From a virus, in IMG/VR virus record IMGVR_UViG_3300032240_000420, positions 1-24,480 of that record: a DNA stretch of 24,480 nucleotides. The stretch is one strand, 5' to 3'. Positions 1 through 8,106 of this stretch are shown piece after piece. The position numbers and the translations under genes were made by a program. The first letter of the stretch is position 1. Every line of letters starts with the position of its first letter. The notes below the pieces were generated by a model that was given only the letters and a program-made list of their open reading frames with translations, searched no databases and was not told the origin of the DNA.

Positions 1-122
1 GTAATAGTAACCGCACCATCATCAATGGTTTCGGTTGGAAGTGCGAAAGAAGCTTGTTCAGGTTTCTCTACCTGAACAATATCCTTTTTACCTAAGGTGA
101 ATCCAAAAAGTTTTACCGCCAT
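1..122 (-). CDS. 20: Portal vertex protein gp20, N-terminal fragment (3' end outside window)
   Basis: Forty codons are visible, from an ATG at 122-120 to the left edge. The product begins MAVKLFGFTLGKKD and continues into a polar, acidic stretch. The portal is the dodecameric ring at the head vertex through which the packaging motor threads DNA and to which the neck attaches. The call rests mainly on synteny, because gene 20 follows gene 19 in T4-type phages and this reading frame starts directly after gp19. The N-terminus is also of the kind seen in T4-like portals. An AGGA ribosome site lies about 10 bases upstream. A UUCG hairpin separates it from gp19, so it may be expressed apart from the tail genes. 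Too little is present to see portal domains. Confidence 0.75.
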   Translation of the reverse strand, partial: MAVKLFGFTLGKKDIVQVEKPEQASFALPTETIDDGAVTI

Positions 123-144
123 AAATTTATCATCCTAAAGAGTA

Positions 145-166
145 AAGAAAGGCCGAAGCCTTTCTT
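145..166 (-). terminator. UUCG-loop hairpin after gp19, probable intrinsic terminator
   Basis: A perfect 9 bp stem (AAGAAAGGC paired with GCCTTTCTT) closes a TTCG tetraloop and starts one base after the gp19 stop codon. On the minus strand it is followed by TACTCTTTA, so the U tract is short and interrupted. Partial termination or 3'-end protection of the tail-gene mRNA is therefore as likely as full termination. Function is inferred; the hairpin itself is directly visible. Confidence 0.7.
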
Positions 167-167
167 A

Positions 168-713
168 TTACACAACACCAGTATCAGCTGATTCCCACCA
201 TTGGTAGGACAGAGTTACGGTAAATTCTTCAATTGTATCGTTTGAACCCCAATCAACATCAATTGGAGCTACATCAGTTGGAAACACACCTAAGAATTTA
301 TACTTCTTCAAAGTTGCGCCATTTTTACCAAACTGTGTTACTTCTGAATCAACAGTATAACTAGAAGGTGATTGAGCTAATGGATTGCGAATGTTGGTTG
401 CATGGCTGTTAATACCATTTAACCATCTTTCGAAAGCATTACGAACAACGAAATCTTCGTCATTGATAACTGTGATTGTCCAGTCTTGGAATGTGCGGTT
501 GCCTGCAAACTTCAACTCACGGCCAAAGTATTGAACAGGTACAACACCTACTGTCGTACCTGGCAATTGAGCAGTCTTACACATAAAGGTCAACTTCTGT
601 TGAGCGTCACCTGGATTTGAAAATCCAGGAAACGGCATACTCACCTCAAATAGATTTGGGCGAGCACCGTCTCCAGTCATCTGAGAGCGGAATTGATTTA
701 CATTAAATGCCAT
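168..713 (-). CDS. 19: Tail tube protein gp19
   Basis: This 181 aa protein is the likely tail tube subunit, which polymerises on the baseplate as stacked hexameric rings inside the sheath and forms the DNA channel. It begins MAFNVNQFRSQM. The features expected of T4-type tubes are present: an N-terminal segment with a GARPNLFEV motif (residues ~16-24), a central GRELKFAGNRTFQDWTITV strand region (~65-83), and a C-terminal FTVTLSYQWWES strand. It is slightly longer than T4 gp19 (163 aa). The start has a strong AGGAGA site 5 bases upstream. It lies directly downstream of the sheath gene, as in T4, behind an AATAAATA late-type box, and ends at a UUCG hairpin. Nothing looks truncated. Confidence 0.93.
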   Translation of the reverse strand: MAFNVNQFRSQMTGDGARPNLFEVSMPFPGFSNPGDAQQKLTFMCKTAQLPGTTVGVVPVQYFGRELKFAGNRTFQDWTITVINDEDFVVRNAFERWLNGINSHATNIRNPLAQSPSSYTVDSEVTQFGKNGATLKKYKFLGVFPTDVAPIDVDWGSNDTIEEFTVTLSYQWWESADTGVV

Positions 714-731
714 TTGTTTCTCCTATCTCTC

Positions 732-739
732 TATTTATT
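732..739 (-). promoter_or_regulatory. Candidate late promoter box AATAAATA upstream of gp19
   Basis: AATAAATA followed by GAGAGA lies between the sheath stop codon, which it overlaps, and the gp19 ribosome site. It matches the T4 late consensus at 7 of 8 positions. The T4 geometry puts the start of transcription near 726, a few bases before the Shine-Dalgarno site. The same AAATAGAGA context recurs at 14469 and 15355, which supports a real motif. It is a weak call alone, because the DNA is AT-rich. Confidence 0.4.
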
Positions 740-2642
740 AGAAGCGGCCAACAATTTCTTCAAACGAAACGCCTGTGCGGACTGCCACAAAGTTAAGTTG
801 GATGAAGTTGACTGAGCGTGCTGGTTTGATGTAGATGTCACCAACAAAACGGTTACTATCAATTACTTGAGCAGTATTGTTTGTTGTGTCGCACACTACA
901 CGGAAGTCGGTAATACCACGGCGTCCTTGAACATCACGCAAGAATGGTTCTACCAAATTAACGAACTGAGCACGAGTAAATTGGTCGTTGAATTCGAACA
1001 TTGTTGAACGAGCTGCACGAGCAATTGACTTCTCTAATACAATGAATAAACGGCGAACATTGATGCGGTCAAACACGGATGGTTTGCTCAACATGGTCTT
1101 GTCACCAAATAGAATTGTGCCTTCACCTTGAAATGTTACAACTGGATTGATACCTTGAACATACAAGTTATCTCTTTCAGCTTTGTTTGGATTGTATGCC
1201 AACTTGATAACATTCTTAATAACACCACGACTTAAACCGCCTGGTGAATACCATGGATCACGCTCAAGGTCTGTGCGAGCACAAGTACCAGCGATATCGC
1301 CATTCAATGGAATCCAACGGTATACATCGTTGTATTTGTCGTATTGATATTTGTAACCTGAATCTAATACTGCATATGAAGAACTTGTTAGACCTGCACG
1401 GAAAGCAAGAATAGAAGTTGATTCTGCACCAGCATTATTAACAACAGATGCTTTAGTTGGTGATACAAACACCAACACATCTTTGCGTGATTCGGCAGTA
1501 GCAATAACAGATGCTGCAACAGTAGCGTTGCCTGGACCAGTAATCAACAATGAAACATCAACAACATCTGGATTAGCAAAGAATCCAAAAGATGTAGTGA
1601 TTTCTGAGTTACCAATTGTACCATCTACACCAGCACTCAATGATGTTGAATATGCATTATTCAAATTAGTGAAAGTAATGCCATAAGCAGTATTACCCCA
1701 ATTTACGGAACCAGGTAGATGACCTAACCACCATGCATATTGTGATTGAGTATTGATGACTGTCTTGTAGTAGTTTGCAGAACCATCGTTATTAGAAGCA
1801 TCAGATGCCTTAGAAACGAAAGCATATTTTTCCAATACTGTGTTAGCAACACCAGTAAATTTACCATCTTCGTCAATAACAATAATGTGCATTTCGTCAC
1901 CAGAACCAGCTTTGTCTGATACATAAGATGAAGTGCCTGGAGCAACACCAAAGTCACCAGCATACTGCCATTTACGCAAGATTGGTGTGTTTGCAGTTAC
2001 AGCATTTGAAATAGCGGTAGATAATACAATTGCAGTTGCATTTACAGAAGCTGCACGAATGTATGTTGAACCGTTGTCAACAGAAATTAAATCGCCTGCA
2101 ACAACGTTAGCATTTGCAGTTGCGGTACCGTTAATATTGATGACAGTATCACCAATAGAAGCAGCATTAGAACGCATATTATCTGTAACAGTTAAGTTAG
2201 CAGAATATGCTTGTGTTGATGGACAAACTGAAATACGCAAACTGTTACCCAATGCACCAGCATACTTAGCAGCCCAAGGACCATAAGTTGTGTTAGTTGC
2301 AGTTTCACGGTTTGAAATATAATCATCGTTGTTTTTAATCAAAATACCAGATGCGTTAGCAGTAGCATTAAGAGTTGTAGTTGTGTTTGCGGCACGAACT
2401 ACTTTTAAATTATTTGAATATGCAAGGAAGTTTGCAGCTGAGAACCAGTATTCATTATTTGTATTGTCTGGCTTACCGAAGCGACTAACGAGTTGAACCT
2501 CATTAGACACGGTAACGACTTCATTTACTGGACCCCAATTGAAATTACCAGCAATGCCACCAATTGAAGTGGCAACGGAAGGGACAATTGTAGTCAGGTC
2601 GATTTCTGATACATTTACCCCAGGTGATAGCTGAAATGCCAT
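738..2642 (-). CDS. 18: Contractile tail sheath protein gp18
   Basis: This 634 aa protein is the tail sheath subunit that contracts to drive the tube into the cell. The N-terminus has the sheath signature SPGVNVSEIDLT (residues 6-17) followed by a GGIAGNFNWGPV strand region. The C-terminal third carries the conserved sheath fold, with RRGITDFRVVCD, GDIYIKPARSVNFIQLNF and a final GVSFEEIVGRF. Length is close to T4 gp18 (659 aa). The middle (about residues 80-330) is Thr/Ala/Asn-rich and holds what looks like a surface β-module at ~148-224. The start has an AAGGAG site 6 bases upstream and MAF follows the ATG. A CTAAATAG late-type box lies in the gap after gp17. It is followed by gp19 in canonical order. 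Confidence 0.95.
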   Translation of the reverse strand: MAFQLSPGVNVSEIDLTTIVPSVATSIGGIAGNFNWGPVNEVVTVSNEVQLVSRFGKPDNTNNEYWFSAANFLAYSNNLKVVRAANTTTTLNATANASGILIKNNDDYISNRETATNTTYGPWAAKYAGALGNSLRISVCPSTQAYSANLTVTDNMRSNAASIGDTVININGTATANANVVAGDLISVDNGSTYIRAASVNATAIVLSTAISNAVTANTPILRKWQYAGDFGVAPGTSSYVSDKAGSGDEMHIIVIDEDGKFTGVANTVLEKYAFVSKASDASNNDGSANYYKTVINTQSQYAWWLGHLPGSVNWGNTAYGITFTNLNNAYSTSLSAGVDGTIGNSEITTSFGFFANPDVVDVSLLITGPGNATVAASVIATAESRKDVLVFVSPTKASVVNNAGAESTSILAFRAGLTSSSYAVLDSGYKYQYDKYNDVYRWIPLNGDIAGTCARTDLERDPWYSPGGLSRGVIKNVIKLAYNPNKAERDNLYVQGINPVVTFQGEGTILFGDKTMLSKPSVFDRINVRRLFIVLEKSIARAARSTMFEFNDQFTRAQFVNLVEPFLRDVQGRRGITDFRVVCDTTNNTAQVIDSNRFVGDIYIKPARSVNFIQLNFVAVRTGVSFEEIVGRF

Positions 2643-2683
2643 GGATTTCTCCTTAGTTTACGGGTCAATTTTTTCTTTATAGA

Positions 2684-2691
2684 CTATTTAG
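2684..2691 (-). promoter_or_regulatory. Candidate late promoter box CTAAATAG upstream of gp18
   Basis: CTAAATAG sits in the 53-base gap between gp17 and gp18, about 42 bases before the gp18 start. The same octamer occurs in the gaps upstream of the genes starting at 15320 and 22885. T4-type late promoters consist of such a box alone, with no -35 element. This would give the highly expressed sheath and tube genes their own late transcript. Confidence 0.45.
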
Positions 2692-2695
2692 TTTT

Positions 2696-4390
2696 TTATA
2701 GATTTGAGGTTAGGTAACCGGCTGGAAGTTGAGGTTTGTCTGAATCACCCCTATCTTGCCGCCATACATCACCAGAATCTACATCATATTCTTCTTCGGT
2801 TCCTGTCAATACAAATCCAAACGGAACCACATCTTCTTCGATTTGTTTTATTCTTTCTTGGTACATTGCTTCACGGAGATTGACATTGTTTAACTCTTTA
2901 AAGTAAGGGTTGGTTGTTAACCAACTAAACAACACCAATGGCATTACTAAGTCATCGTGATAACCATCATCAGCTTCATAGCTATCTCTTACCTGAATGA
3001 AGGTTGATATCTCTGAAATTATGTCAGCATCGGTAATCAAAAGTTTCTTTTCTTCTACTAATGCCTTAAAAGTAAAACAACCAATTCGTTTTACTCTCTT
3101 GTCGGTTTGAACACCCAACTGTGTTTTACCGCCACCAAAACCACCAGAAACAATCTGGCCACTCTTAGTGTTTCTATTTACAAAAACAATGTTTTCGTAT
3201 TCTAGTTCATTGTGCATAATATGTGCAACTTGTTCTGAGGAGTTAATCTCAATCAAAACATATGCCATATTATAGTCTTTAGCCACCTTATGTATAATAC
3301 TTGGATAGAGCATAGGTGCAATCTTATTATCTCTATACTTACCAACTAACTTATAAGGAACCTCTGTAATATCTATAATCACAAAAGCAGAGTAGTCACC
3401 ACCAACACCTTTGGCAGTATCGGCAACAATAACATAACTATGAGGCTTCTTGATTAGTTCCTCATTATCATTTCTTTCACCCTTAACTGGATAATCATAC
3501 AAATCTAACCCATCTTTGGAATAGACTGTTGGACAGGTCGACATATATTCGATAGTGTCCGAGTTGATTAATGTAAGGGACGAACCTAGGAACTTGCACA
3601 GAACTTCCTGGTTGTATTTTAAGTCACCTAGTTGTCTGCGTTGTTCTAAAGCCCACTTCTCATCTCTGCCTGGAATCTTAGAATATGGAATGAACATTGG
3701 CACAAAGTCATTATTGCCATTAACCGCATCATTCCAAAATTTCCAAAAGTGATTATAACCAAGTGGTGTTGAAGTAATCAGAATCTTTGTGGTCTGACCA
3801 GCAGAAATAACTGGATATACCGCAGTAAAAAACGCATCAGCAACAGTATTTGGAATAATTGCGGCTTCGTCAATATACAATAAGTTAACGGATTTACCAC
3901 GAATACCAGCAGCAGTCGTTGCAGCTGTAAAAACAATCGAACCATTTTCTAATTCAATGTCACCTTTATTCCATGTCTTAATACCTTGTTGCATCCATGC
4001 TGGCAAATGCTCAAACATTAACTGGTACCGTGACATAATTTCACGAGCAGTTGATGCTTTGTTAGCAAGAACGGCTACAGTTTTAGAATCTTGGAATAGA
4101 GTATACCAAAGAATGTATGCGGCAGCAGAAGTAGTTTTACCTTGCTGACGACCTTCCATAAGAATAACCTTTCGGTTATCATGGATTAATTTAATTTTTT
4201 CTTTTTGGCAATCGTAGAGTTTGAATGGCTGTATACCATGGTCTAGTGTTACAATGTAACAGTAATTATCAATAAAATATACAGGATCTTCAGCACACTT
4301 TGCAACTTCTAAAATCTGTTCCTCGGTATAGGATATTTCTATACCGGCTCGTTTTAGACTTGCATTACCATTATAACCATTATTAATCAT
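2696..4390 (-). CDS. 17: Terminase large subunit gp17 (packaging ATPase and nuclease)
   Basis: This 564 aa protein (T4: 610) is the DNA-packaging motor that docks on the portal, pumps DNA with ATP and cuts the concatemer. Visible ATPase motifs are Walker A RQQGKT (residues 81-86), Walker B LLYIDEAA with D174 and E175, and coupling motif TSTP (206-209). The RNase H-like nuclease domain follows, with candidate metal ligands D324 (VADTAKG), E381 (LIEINSS) and D479/D480 (GYHDDLVMP), in the order and spacing seen in T4 gp17. All catalytic motifs are intact. No strong ribosome site precedes the ATG, which lies 6 bases after the stop of the Dps-like gene, so coupled translation is likely. The unusual point is that the Dps-like gene separates it from the small subunit. 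Confidence 0.96.
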   Translation of the reverse strand: MINNGYNGNASLKRAGIEISYTEEQILEVAKCAEDPVYFIDNYCYIVTLDHGIQPFKLYDCQKEKIKLIHDNRKVILMEGRQQGKTTSAAAYILWYTLFQDSKTVAVLANKASTAREIMSRYQLMFEHLPAWMQQGIKTWNKGDIELENGSIVFTAATTAAGIRGKSVNLLYIDEAAIIPNTVADAFFTAVYPVISAGQTTKILITSTPLGYNHFWKFWNDAVNGNNDFVPMFIPYSKIPGRDEKWALEQRRQLGDLKYNQEVLCKFLGSSLTLINSDTIEYMSTCPTVYSKDGLDLYDYPVKGERNDNEELIKKPHSYVIVADTAKGVGGDYSAFVIIDITEVPYKLVGKYRDNKIAPMLYPSIIHKVAKDYNMAYVLIEINSSEQVAHIMHNELEYENIVFVNRNTKSGQIVSGGFGGGKTQLGVQTDKRVKRIGCFTFKALVEEKKLLITDADIISEISTFIQVRDSYEADDGYHDDLVMPLVLFSWLTTNPYFKELNNVNLREAMYQERIKQIEEDVVPFGFVLTGTEEEYDVDSGDVWRQDRGDSDKPQLPAGYLTSNL

Positions 4391-4396
4391 TCAATA

Positions 4397-4831
4397 TTAC
4401 TTAGTAATACTTCTCAACATCCACGCTTTCTTCTGATGGGCACCAAGAAGGTCTTGTAAAAAATTACCAATAGCTGGTTCGTTTCCTTGGTCAGCAGCAA
4501 CAATGCCTGCACGAAGATGAACAATGTAACGGTCATTATCTTCTTTTAATGTTCTCATCATTGTCATAGCATCAGGAACAGTTAATGCTTCTTGAATATC
4601 TGATAACTCTAAGAATCTTTCCATAGAACCAGGAACATAAACATTCAATTGACGAAGCTTCTCAGCAATATCATCTGTTTGTAACCACACAGCATTATAA
4701 AAATCATTTAAAAAATCATGGTATTGTGGAAAGTTTGAGCCTTCAATATTCCAATGATAGTTGTGGATTTTTAAGTATAACGCAAAGTTAGTACCTAAAA
4801 TTACTTTAAGTTGTTGAATTAATGTTTCCAT
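4397..4831 (-). CDS. Dps/ferritin-like protein encoded between the terminase subunits
   Basis: This 144 aa protein looks like a Dps-family (ferritin-like) protein. Such proteins form 12-subunit shells that oxidise and store iron and often shield DNA from peroxide. The Dps signature is clear: KIHNYHWNIEG (residues 21-31), QYHDFLNDFY (36-45) and QTDDIAEKL (51-59). Residues at the ferroxidase positions are H26, H38, D53 and E57, with the H-x11-H and D-x3-E spacing of bacterial Dps. A position that is often Asp (H38+4) is Asn42 here, with Asp43 beside it. There is no long basic N-terminal tail, so DNA binding is not evident. The gene sits 4 bases after gp16 and 6 before gp17, with an AAGG site. 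Co-expression with the packaging proteins is inferred. It is complete, with no sign of decay. Confidence 0.85.
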   Translation of the reverse strand: METLIQQLKVILGTNFALYLKIHNYHWNIEGSNFPQYHDFLNDFYNAVWLQTDDIAEKLRQLNVYVPGSMERFLELSDIQEALTVPDAMTMMRTLKEDNDRYIVHLRAGIVAADQGNEPAIGNFLQDLLGAHQKKAWMLRSITK

Positions 4832-4835
4832 GACC

Positions 4836-5243
4836 TTATTTATTCTCTCTAATTTGTTTCAATAATTCTGCCGTAGAACCGACAAAAACTGCCTTTTCTA
4901 CATTGATTGATTGGTTTGTTGTTTGCGTTGGACGCAAATCAGACTTTTTCTTTTGCACTTCCAACAAATCTTTATTTAAATCTGCCAATGTTTTAATAAA
5001 ATTGGCGGCAACTTCATATGCTCTAGGGTGTTCAGATTCTTGTGCAACCAACAATAGGTTGTCAATAGCACCGTTACCTTTATCTAGTAAAGATTTAATA
5101 TTTTTTCTGGCCAAAGCGGCATCTGTTTCAACCTCATCACCAGCCACAATCTCCGTAACCTGTGTTGCAACAGGCAAAGATGGTGTAGTTTCTAGTGGTT
5201 CGATGTCAAAAATTTCAGACAAATTATCATTTAGTTTTTTCAT
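4836..5243 (-). CDS. 16: Terminase small subunit gp16
   Basis: This 135 aa protein is the likely small terminase, the ring-forming regulator that recognises DNA and controls gp17. The core is typical of the T4 family: ARKNIKSLLDKGNGAIDNL (residues ~45-63) followed by VAQESEHPRAYEVAANFI and LADLNKDLLEVQKKK, two helices forming the oligomerisation coiled coil. The acidic N-terminus and polar C-terminus are the variable parts. It is slightly shorter than T4 gp16 (164 aa). The start overlaps the gp15 stop as ATGA (5240-5243), so translation is probably coupled, and no strong ribosome site is visible. In T4 gp17 follows directly; here a Dps-like gene intervenes. Confidence 0.9.
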   Translation of the reverse strand: MKKLNDNLSEIFDIEPLETTPSLPVATQVTEIVAGDEVETDAALARKNIKSLLDKGNGAIDNLLLVAQESEHPRAYEVAANFIKTLADLNKDLLEVQKKKSDLRPTQTTNQSINVEKAVFVGSTAELLKQIRENK

Positions 5244-6244
5244 ATCAAAGTATTAGGCCATTCAATAAAAGTTTCTTCAAATCCATATGGTTCATTTACA
5301 TTTGCAGTAGATGGTTTTACCTTATCAATAACAATGGCTGTTTTTGCCAAACTTGAATCAACACTACTGATTTTAAATGAAGCATTAGAATAAACACCAT
5401 TGACTACATCATTGGCACTTACTCTATCACTTAAATCGGTTAACACCAAAACACCAGTTGCAGTATTACTAAAGTATAAAACTTTACCTGTAATGCCTTT
5501 GGCATCTACTGTAATATCTTCACCTGTGGTATAAACACCTTTACCAGTTGAATAGTTGACATACACTCTTTGAGCACTTAAATCTGTGTGGTCAGTATAT
5601 ATGTTTGTGTTAGCTTGTTTAATTAAACCTTTATCGTCATTAGAATAAACTGGTGGCCAAATATATGCTTTTGCAGTAAATGTTAAATTCCAAACAATCA
5701 AACGAGTGGCCATAAAATCGCCTTCATAATCAATTTCAGGACTTACTGAGTTGAGTAAAACAGGCATATCATAAGTTTGATCCATTTTTCCAATAAAATC
5801 AACCGTAACTGTAAAATCTGGTGTAAAGAATGGAAGTATTTGCTCTAAAATTTGTGTACCATCTTCTGTATTACGAACATAGATGGACAAATTAAAATCA
5901 AAATTGTAAGGAATAGGAACATATTGTTTGGCAAATTTACCAGAACTATATCCAAAATTTTGCATTGTAGTTTGTTGTTTTCTACTGGAATCATATGTCA
6001 TTCCAACCAAATCAAAACTCATACGAGGTACAAGTGTTGCAATAGATTTTGTAAGTGTTGGATCCGATGTAATACGGGTCATGTATTTTTCTTTAGCACC
6101 ATATGATAACGGAACTTTGGTTATTTCATATGATGTTAAACCATCTTTAGAATACCGAACCAATTGCACATCATTAAACATAGTGCCAAAAGCCACCACA
6201 ATCTTACGAATGGTACGATTATAGAAATGTGGATTACTTAACAT
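5240..6244 (-). CDS. 15: Tail sheath stabilizer / tail completion protein gp15
   Basis: This 334 aa protein matches gp15, which caps the finished tail as a hexamer and joins it to the neck. The family pattern is clear: MLSNPHFYNRTIRKIVVAFG at the N-terminus, KVPLSYGAKEKY (residues ~43-54), LVPRMSFDLVGMTYD (71-85), YNFDFNLSIYVRN (113-125) and EGDFMATRLIVWNLTF (174-189). It exceeds T4 gp15 (272 aa). The excess is C-terminal: a Gly/Thr-rich β-type stretch at ~236-311 before an ending EWPNTLI. It overlaps the gp14 stop by one base (TAATG) and the gp16 start by four (ATGA), so the genes form one coupled series. Confidence 0.92.
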   Translation of the reverse strand: MLSNPHFYNRTIRKIVVAFGTMFNDVQLVRYSKDGLTSYEITKVPLSYGAKEKYMTRITSDPTLTKSIATLVPRMSFDLVGMTYDSSRKQQTTMQNFGYSSGKFAKQYVPIPYNFDFNLSIYVRNTEDGTQILEQILPFFTPDFTVTVDFIGKMDQTYDMPVLLNSVSPEIDYEGDFMATRLIVWNLTFTAKAYIWPPVYSNDDKGLIKQANTNIYTDHTDLSAQRVYVNYSTGKGVYTTGEDITVDAKGITGKVLYFSNTATGVLVLTDLSDRVSANDVVNGVYSNASFKISSVDSSLAKTAIVIDKVKPSTANVNEPYGFEETFIEWPNTLI

Positions 6245-7143
6245 TAGGCTTCACCAAATGGGTTATGTTCTGTGAAATCAAGAATAGAATCAGATTCAGT
6301 TTCAATACGATTATTATCAACAACATCTTCAAATGCATTATCCATTGTGGCAGTATCAGAAACAGTATTCAATGTCCAAATAGCACCGCTTGTGTTGCCT
6401 CTTAATGAACCAGAGCCAAAGGTACCAATGGTTCTATAAACATCTAATGAAGAACCGACAACATAGTTGTGAACAATTGCTTGTGCGGTACTATTTGCCA
6501 ATGTGGCATCAGGACTTATAAACACAATTTCATCAGGAACATATGCACCAGAACCACCTGCTTGTAATGTAAAGCGAGTGCGTGGATAAGAATCTCTAAT
6601 TTGGTCATCAATCTCTGCAATACCAGTTTGAATAACTTCAGTAGAAAATACAAACTGTTTCATTTTTAAAGCATAAACATATACATTACCACCACGACCA
6701 CGGCCTAATGTATAATACATTGCTTGTTGATTTTCGTGTTCTACAAAAGTAATTTCAAAAAAGTTTTGTAGTAATGGAACATAAACTAAGTCGCCTTCAT
6801 ATGGTCGATGTTTGTTTACTGTTGCCATAAATCTTCTACGGGACATAAGCAAAGTCATTTCATCTCGAATTTCTAAACCAAATTTAGAGATAAAATCACC
6901 TTCGCCTTCCATACCAGAAACATCTTCCATATACATTTCAATTGGATATGCTGATGTGTAGGTTTTTAATGTATCTTCGCCATACAACATATCAACTCCG
7001 CCTGAATCACGAGTTGACCTTGGAAGATAATAAACATCCATGCCATTGATTTGCATAGCCTCAATAACAAGGTCTTCCACCAGTAATTGCTCACTGGTAA
7101 CCTGAGTTATTGGATAGTTATTGAAATAAAAATTTGTGGACAT
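6244..7143 (-). CDS. 14: Neck (head completion) protein gp14
   Basis: This 299 aa protein matches gp14, which with gp13 forms the neck that closes the filled head and receives the tail. Visible family features are VEDLVIEAMQINGMDVYYLPR (residues ~22-42), the FGLEIRDEMTLLMSRRRF segment (88-105), RPYEGDLVYVPLLQNFFEI (113-131) and the C-terminal acidic ending IETESDSILDFTEHNPFGE. It is longer than T4 gp14 (256 aa), and a β-type insertion at ~200-262, just before that ending, accounts for the excess. It follows gp13 by 6 bases with only a weak ribosome site, and the gp15 start overlaps its stop (TAATG). Confidence 0.92.
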   Translation of the reverse strand: MSTNFYFNNYPITQVTSEQLLVEDLVIEAMQINGMDVYYLPRSTRDSGGVDMLYGEDTLKTYTSAYPIEMYMEDVSGMEGEGDFISKFGLEIRDEMTLLMSRRRFMATVNKHRPYEGDLVYVPLLQNFFEITFVEHENQQAMYYTLGRGRGGNVYVYALKMKQFVFSTEVIQTGIAEIDDQIRDSYPRTRFTLQAGGSGAYVPDEIVFISPDATLANSTAQAIVHNYVVGSSLDVYRTIGTFGSGSLRGNTSGAIWTLNTVSDTATMDNAFEDVVDNNRIETESDSILDFTEHNPFGEA

Positions 7144-7149
7144 TCACGA

Positions 7150-8103
7150 TTAACCCATCATAATTTCGCCAGGCAACACATTGATAACATGGATTTGTTC
7201 TTCTAGTTTATCAATTTCAGCCTGTGCTTCTTGCATAATGCGAGGACCATCAAGTGTAATACCACCTGGCAATTGTATGCCAGCAAATTTACTAAGATTG
7301 CTACCCCATTGGTATTTAATTAATGCAGTAGCATATAATTTTAAAAATCTATCGTTCCAAATATCAGAATAACCAGCAGCAGTCATACTTACACCAGATT
7401 GTGTAGATGTGAATGGACCACGAACTGTGATAGATGTTGGTGAATTAATTTTGTCAATCTGTAATGTTTCTGTACCAAATGTAATGAAGTCGTTTTCTAA
7501 AACTTCTTGGTCAAAAATTGTACCAGTACCAACTACTGTATTTGCATTAGCTGTTGTTGCACAAGTACCAGTTAAAGTAATAGTAGATGGATTTAATGTG
7601 CGATAACATTCAATAATAACATATTGACCTGGTATTAAATCTCTTGCCCAATCAATATCAAGGAATACTTTATTCTGTTTACGATTGAATCTAAACTGTG
7701 GTGTACCAGAAAACAATAGGTTTAAGGTACGAATATGTTGCATAGTAATTTCATATGAAACATAGCTTACTGATGTAAAGTCGTAAAGGTCATGCAAGCG
7801 TAATTGATAACGCAAGTCAAACATATTGACTGAAGCATTTGAAGCATCAAATGGAAACACACCAGTTACAAATGTAACGGCATCAGGTGCGTAAATCCAA
7901 CGGCGATTAATATCTTCTGCCGTAATTTGATGTTTCATATAAATCTTTTCAGTACCATCAAAGTGGTAATCTTCAAAGAATTGTAATGCTTCGTCTATGC
8001 GGTCATCTACTTGGTCGTCATCCACATTAATTTCAATGACAGGAAAACCAAGTTTTCTTTTACAATAAAGTGCGAGTTCTGCTCTTGATTTTGGTTTTGC
8101 CAT
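7150..8103 (-). CDS. 13: Neck protein gp13
   Basis: This 317 aa protein matches gp13, the neck protein that binds the portal after packaging and recruits gp14. The N-terminus has the typical SRAELALYCKRKLGFPVIEI (residues 6-25) followed by the acidic helix DDQVDDRIDEALQFFEDYHFDG. The late part has LKLYATALIKYQWGSNLSKF (254-273) and LPGGITLDGPRIMQEAQAEI, both hallmarks of the family. Residues ~173-245 look like an inserted small β-module: a GTGTIFDQEVLENDFITFG stretch, then IDKINSPTSITV. Length is close to T4 gp13 (309 aa). The start has an AGGA site 7 bases upstream, and the gene lies 3 bases after the 991 aa fibre gene, in the position next to wac in T4. Confidence 0.93.
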   Translation of the reverse strand: MAKPKSRAELALYCKRKLGFPVIEINVDDDQVDDRIDEALQFFEDYHFDGTEKIYMKHQITAEDINRRWIYAPDAVTFVTGVFPFDASNASVNMFDLRYQLRLHDLYDFTSVSYVSYEITMQHIRTLNLLFSGTPQFRFNRKQNKVFLDIDWARDLIPGQYVIIECYRTLNPSTITLTGTCATTANANTVVGTGTIFDQEVLENDFITFGTETLQIDKINSPTSITVRGPFTSTQSGVSMTAAGYSDIWNDRFLKLYATALIKYQWGSNLSKFAGIQLPGGITLDGPRIMQEAQAEIDKLEEQIHVINVLPGEIMMG

Positions 8104-8106
8104 TTT

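Noticed and set aside
124-131. GATAAATT just before gp20 as a late promoter
   Set aside because: It mismatches the last base of the motif and lies one base from the start codon, too close to work as a promoter.
4395-4409. Seven-base inverted repeat at the end of the Dps-like gene
   Set aside because: One-base centre and AT-only-type pairing make a stable hairpin unlikely; no T tract; likely chance.
4837-4844. AATAAATA upstream of the Dps-like gene
   Set aside because: It lies within the end of gp16, and its predicted start of transcription would fall at or after the ATG, with the ribosome site lost. Probably chance in AT-rich DNA.
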